From Alphaproteobacteria bacterium (GTDB lineage: Bacteria; Pseudomonadota; Alphaproteobacteria; Sphingomonadales; SMXR01), in contig SMXR01000043.1 of the NCBI GenBank assembly GCA_004356215.1, positions 1 to 8,334 of the forward strand: 8,334 bases of DNA, read 5' to 3'. A program made the position numbers and the translations under genes. The notes under the pieces were generated by a model. That model saw only the letters and a list, made by a program, of their open reading frames with translations, was not told the DNA's origin and did not search any database. Below are positions 5,882 through 8,334 of the stretch, piece by piece (within the stretch, counting starts at the first letter, position 1; each line of letters begins with the position of its first letter).

Positions 5882-6686
5882 AGGTTGCGATGAAATAATA
5901 GCCATGATCGTAGCCCTCATGGCGCCGAACTTTTAGCGGATACCCGGATTTTTTTGCCCCTGCTTCCAGCAGATGAGGATGCAATTGTTCTTCCAGCCAT
6001 TCGTCAGCCATGCCCTGGTCGACCAGAATTTTGGGTCGTTTTTTGGCATCCTTGACGTTAGCGATCAGCCGCGAGGCGTCATAGGCTTCCCAGGTTTTTT
6101 TGTCGGACCCGAGATAATGGCTAAACGCCTTTTGCCCCCAGGGGCAATCTATCGGCGCCGAAATCGGCGAAAAGGCAGAAATGCTCCTAAAAATTTCCGG
6201 GTGCTTGATGCCAATTGTTATGGCCCCGTGGCCGCCCATGGAATGGCCAAAAATCCCCTGTTTTTTCTGAATTCCGGGAAAGTTCTTAAAAACCGCGGCC
6301 TGCAGGTCCTTAACCACATAATCATACATGTGGTAATGCTTTTTCCACGGGATCTGGGTGGCATTGAGATAGAACCCGGCCCCGGTGCCGAAATCCCAGT
6401 CGTCTTCTTCGCCGGTCAACTCACACCCGCGCGGGCTGGTATCGGGGCTGACCAGAATAAACCCACGTTCCGCCGCCAGCCTTTGCGCGCCGGATTTGAT
6501 CATAAAAGTTTCTTCGGTACAGGTCAGGCCCGAAAGGAAGGTCAAAACCGGAAACGGCCCTTTTCCCGGCGGCACAAAAACCGCGAAATTCTGTGTGCAC
6601 CGGGTTGAAATTGACTGGTGGCGGTAAAAGCCCATGACCCCGCCAAAGGCGGCGCGCTCGGAAATGATTTCAATTTTTTCCGGCAT
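5835..6686 (-). CDS. fghA: S-formylglutathione hydrolase
   Basis: This 283-residue cytoplasmic serine esterase of the esterase D family hydrolyses S-formylglutathione to formate and glutathione, the last step of glutathione-dependent formaldehyde oxidation. The nucleophile Ser149 is in GHSMGGHGA. The acid is most likely Asp228 in DQGMADEW (Asp223 is the alternative), and the base is His261 in GYDHGYYF. The segment FLSGLTCTEETF (50-61) and the SPDTSPRG and GAGFYLNAT motifs are family hallmarks. The length matches the usual 275-285. It is predicted to be fully functional. Its ATG overlaps the stop of the upstream dehydrogenase gene by one base (TGATG at 6688-6684), which implies translational coupling and balanced production of consecutive enzymes. 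Its 3' end overlaps the convergent plus-strand gene by 47 bp. Confidence 0.96.
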   Translation of the reverse strand: MPEKIEIISERAAFGGVMGFYRHQSISTRCTQNFAVFVPPGKGPFPVLTFLSGLTCTEETFMIKSGAQRLAAERGFILVSPDTSPRGCELTGEEDDWDFGTGAGFYLNATQIPWKKHYHMYDYVVKDLQAAVFKNFPGIQKKQGIFGHSMGGHGAITIGIKHPEIFRSISAFSPISAPIDCPWGQKAFSHYLGSDKKTWEAYDASRLIANVKDAKKRPKILVDQGMADEWLEEQLHPHLLEAGAKKSGYPLKVRRHEGYDHGYYFIATFMADHFDHHAGLAKG

Positions 6687-7792
6687 CAGAAAATCACCAC
6701 ACTGCGGATGGATTTTCCGGCGTGCATCAAATCAAAGGCGGAATTGATATCGTCCAGCGCCATAGTGTGGGTGATCAGGTCGTCGATGTTGATCTTGCCG
6801 TCCATATACCAGTCAACAATTTTGGGGACATCGCTCCGCCCTTTAGCACCGCCAAACGCGGTCCCGCGCCACACCCGCCCAGTGACCAGCTGGAACGGAC
6901 GGGTGGAAATTTCCTGGCCGGCGCCAGCCACCCCGATGATCGTGCTTTCGCCCCAGCCCTTGTGGCAGCATTCCAGGGCCTGGCGCATAACCTCGACATT
7001 ACCGATGCACTCGAACGAATAATCAACCCCGCCCGATGTCAAATCGGTGATCGCTTCGACAACGTTGTCAACGTCCCTGGGGTTGATGAAATCTGTCATG
7101 CCGAACTTGCGGGCAATGGCTTCGCGGTCGGGGTTGAGGTCAATCCCGATGATCTGTTTGGCGCCGACCATTTTGGCGCCCTGGACAACATTCAGGCCGA
7201 TGCCGCCGAGACCGAAAACGCCGACGGTCGAGCCCGCCTCAACCTTGGCGGTATTGATCACCGCGCCAATCCCGGTGGTGACCCCGCAACCGATGTAACA
7301 AACCTTGTCGAACGGTGCGTCTTTACGAATTTTCGCCAACGCAATTTCCGGCAGAACGGTAAAATTGGAAAACGTCGAACAGCCCATGTAATGATGGATC
7401 GCATCGCCATCAATGGAAAACCGGCTGGTGCCGTCGGGCATGACACCGCGGCCTTGGGTTTCACGGATCGCCTGGCACAAATTTGTTTTGCCCGAGGTAC
7501 AAAATGAACAAACACCGCATTCCGGGGTGTAAAGCGGAATAACGTGGTCGCCGGTCTTGAGCGATGTCACATCGGTGCCGACTTCGACCACAATTCCAGC
7601 CCCTTCGTGCCCTAAAATGGCCGGAAAAAGGCCCTCGGGATCGGCCCCGGAGCGGGTAAATTCGTCGGTGTGGCAAATGCCCGTGGCCTTGATTTCGACC
7701 AGAACCTCGCCCGCTTTCGGCCCCTCCAGCTGAACCGTCTCAACCGATAACGGCTCCCCGGCCTTAAAGGCAATTGCTGCTTTGACGTCCAT
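6686..7792 (-). CDS. frmA: S-(hydroxymethyl)glutathione dehydrogenase / class III alcohol dehydrogenase
   Basis: This cytoplasmic zinc enzyme oxidises S-(hydroxymethyl)glutathione, formed from formaldehyde and glutathione, to S-formylglutathione with NAD+. It has 368 residues from the chosen start, within the usual 368-375. Catalytic zinc ligands are Cys40 (GICHTDE), His62 (GHEGAG) and Cys169 (GCGVTTG). The structural zinc cysteines are 92, 95, 98 and 106. The coenzyme motif GLGGIG is at 194-199 with Asp218 selecting NAD. Glu53 in ADPEG and the IRETQGRG segment near 109-116 are marks of the class III, glutathione-adduct-binding branch. The start is placed at ATG 7792 rather than the in-frame TTG at 7804, because that TTG is part of the ribosome binding site. 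The gene is 20 bp downstream of the Rieske oxygenase and overlaps fghA by one base, so the pathway probably clears formaldehyde made by the oxygenase. Confidence 0.96.
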   Translation of the reverse strand: MDVKAAIAFKAGEPLSVETVQLEGPKAGEVLVEIKATGICHTDEFTRSGADPEGLFPAILGHEGAGIVVEVGTDVTSLKTGDHVIPLYTPECGVCSFCTSGKTNLCQAIRETQGRGVMPDGTSRFSIDGDAIHHYMGCSTFSNFTVLPEIALAKIRKDAPFDKVCYIGCGVTTGIGAVINTAKVEAGSTVGVFGLGGIGLNVVQGAKMVGAKQIIGIDLNPDREAIARKFGMTDFINPRDVDNVVEAITDLTSGGVDYSFECIGNVEVMRQALECCHKGWGESTIIGVAGAGQEISTRPFQLVTGRVWRGTAFGGAKGRSDVPKIVDWYMDGKINIDDLITHTMALDDINSAFDLMHAGKSIRSVVIF

Positions 7793-7796
7793 AGTT

Positions 7797-7802
7797 TCCT
7801 CC
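7797..7802 (-). promoter_or_regulatory. Ribosome binding site fixing the frmA start
   Basis: The minus strand reads TTGGAGGAAACTATG. GGAGGA (7802-7797) is a near-perfect Shine-Dalgarno sequence 4 bases before ATG 7792. The upstream in-frame TTG (7804-7802) overlaps it and would add four residues (Met-Glu-Glu-Thr) that the family does not have, so the shorter start is preferred. Confidence 0.85.
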
Positions 7803-7812
7803 AATAAATCTT

Positions 7813-8334
7813 TTAAATATTTTCGCGGGCTTCGGCTACAAGTTTTGACATAACCTCCGCCGAAGGTTTTTGCTGCTCACAAGCCACCGGGATGATTTTT
7901 CGCATGTTTTCGGCGGCATCGATCAGGCAAATTTCGCGCTTGGCAAACGGGCCCGAGGTATAGCTGGAGGTTGCCATGCCCTCCTCAACCCCGGCAATCA
8001 GACGCTGGTCCTGGGCATTAACCTCGCGGTTGATGCGCCAGTTGAGATAGCGGCAGGCCTTCATTTCACGCCGGTCGTCAGGGAGCGCGTAGGAAATTTC
8101 CCTGATCACCATGGTCGTCGGAGACATCGGCAATATCTGCATGAAATCAACCTGGTCGGGGTAAAGTTCAAAGGCGAGATTAGGCCACATCCTGAAATAC
8201 TGCCAGCGCCGCCGGCAGTCTTTGGGCAGGTATTTTTTATACATTCTGACCGATAATGTTTCCTTGTTGGTCGGGACAATATCCCCCCAGAGTTTATGCA
8301 CCCCGTCCCTGACTTCCAGCGAATAGGTATTGCC
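7813..8334 (-). CDS. Rieske non-haem iron oxygenase alpha subunit, C-terminal catalytic part (cut by right edge)
   Basis: The frame is open from base 8334 to the TAA at 7815-7813, giving 173 residues of a C-terminus. A GTG at 8301 is internal, not the start, because coding continues through it to the edge. The sequence matches the catalytic (SRPBCC/helix-grip) domain of ring-hydroxylating oxygenase alpha subunits in the branch that includes choline, carnitine and glycine betaine monooxygenases. Characteristic strings are MWPNLAFELYPDQVDFMQ, YLNWRINREVNAQDQRL and SSYTSGPFAKREICL. The Asp in NAQDQRL (visible residue 109) is the likely third ligand of the mononuclear iron. The two His ligands and the Rieske [2Fe-2S] domain lie outside the window. 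It lies 20 bp upstream of frmA, so probably heads or belongs to the same operon. That context favours an N- or O-demethylase releasing formaldehyde over an aromatic dioxygenase. Substrate unknown. Confidence 0.85.
   Translation of the reverse strand, partial: GNTYSLEVRDGVHKLWGDIVPTNKETLSVRMYKKYLPKDCRRRWQYFRMWPNLAFELYPDQVDFMQILPMSPTTMVIREISYALPDDRREMKACRYLNWRINREVNAQDQRLIAGVEEGMATSSYTSGPFAKREICLIDAAENMRKIIPVACEQQKPSAEVMSKLVAEARENI

Noticed and set aside
5973..6608. Plus-strand open frame of 211 codons opposite fghA
   Set aside because: It is antisense to a complete S-formylglutathione hydrolase and its translation has no domain character.
6722..7507. Plus-strand open frame of 261 codons opposite frmA
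   Set aside because: It is a shadow of a highly conserved dehydrogenase whose zinc and cofactor motifs are all on the minus strand.
7793..7804. TTG at 7804 as the frmA start
   Set aside because: The TTG overlaps the GGAGGA ribosome binding site for ATG 7792, and the added residues are not part of the family.

Overview
The window looks like chromosomal DNA of a Gram-negative bacterium, most likely an alphaproteobacterium. This is inferred from two lipoprotein signal peptides, a glutathione-dependent formaldehyde pathway, a dienelactone hydrolase/NTF2 fusion protein, and roughly balanced GC content with compact, closely spaced genes. There is no direct taxonomic marker such as rRNA, and I see no tRNA, CRISPR array, transposase or phage gene.

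Layout: nine of the ten supported genes are on the minus strand and one is on the plus strand. From right to left, 8334 to 5835 is a minus-strand operon. It holds the C-terminal part of a Rieske non-haem iron oxygenase alpha subunit (cut by the right edge), S-(hydroxymethyl)glutathione dehydrogenase and S-formylglutathione hydrolase. The spacings are 20 bp and a 1-base stop/start overlap. The last two enzymes convert the glutathione adduct of formaldehyde to formate, so the oxygenase is probably a demethylase that releases formaldehyde. A hairpin plus T-run overlapping the fghA stop codon probably ends this transcript. It lies inside a 47-bp tail-to-tail overlap with the only plus-strand gene (5180-5881), an unrecognised four-helix membrane protein.

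After a 115-bp AT-rich divergent spacer (5065-5179) comes a second minus-strand run down to the left edge. In transcription order it contains an unrecognised four-helix membrane protein with a soluble tail (4390-5064); a striking tyrosine-rich lipoprotein with a basic Ser/Lys/Arg tail (3083-4291); an exported coiled-coil protein with four cysteines (2330-3004); a dienelactone hydrolase fused to an NTF2-like domain (1068-2297); a C-factor-like short-chain dehydrogenase (360-1064); and the N-terminus of an M20-type peptidase predicted to be a lipoprotein (1-279, cut by the left edge). The hydrolase/dehydrogenase pair is almost certainly co-transcribed (3 bp apart). Whether the envelope genes share its transcript cannot be told from the sequence.

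The most unusual item is the tyrosine-rich lipoprotein: 39 of 116 residues just after the lipid anchor are Tyr, including three perfect-period 9-residue repeats. The best-supported biological hypothesis is the oxygenase plus formaldehyde-detoxification operon. No stretch longer than 300 bases lacks a gene.
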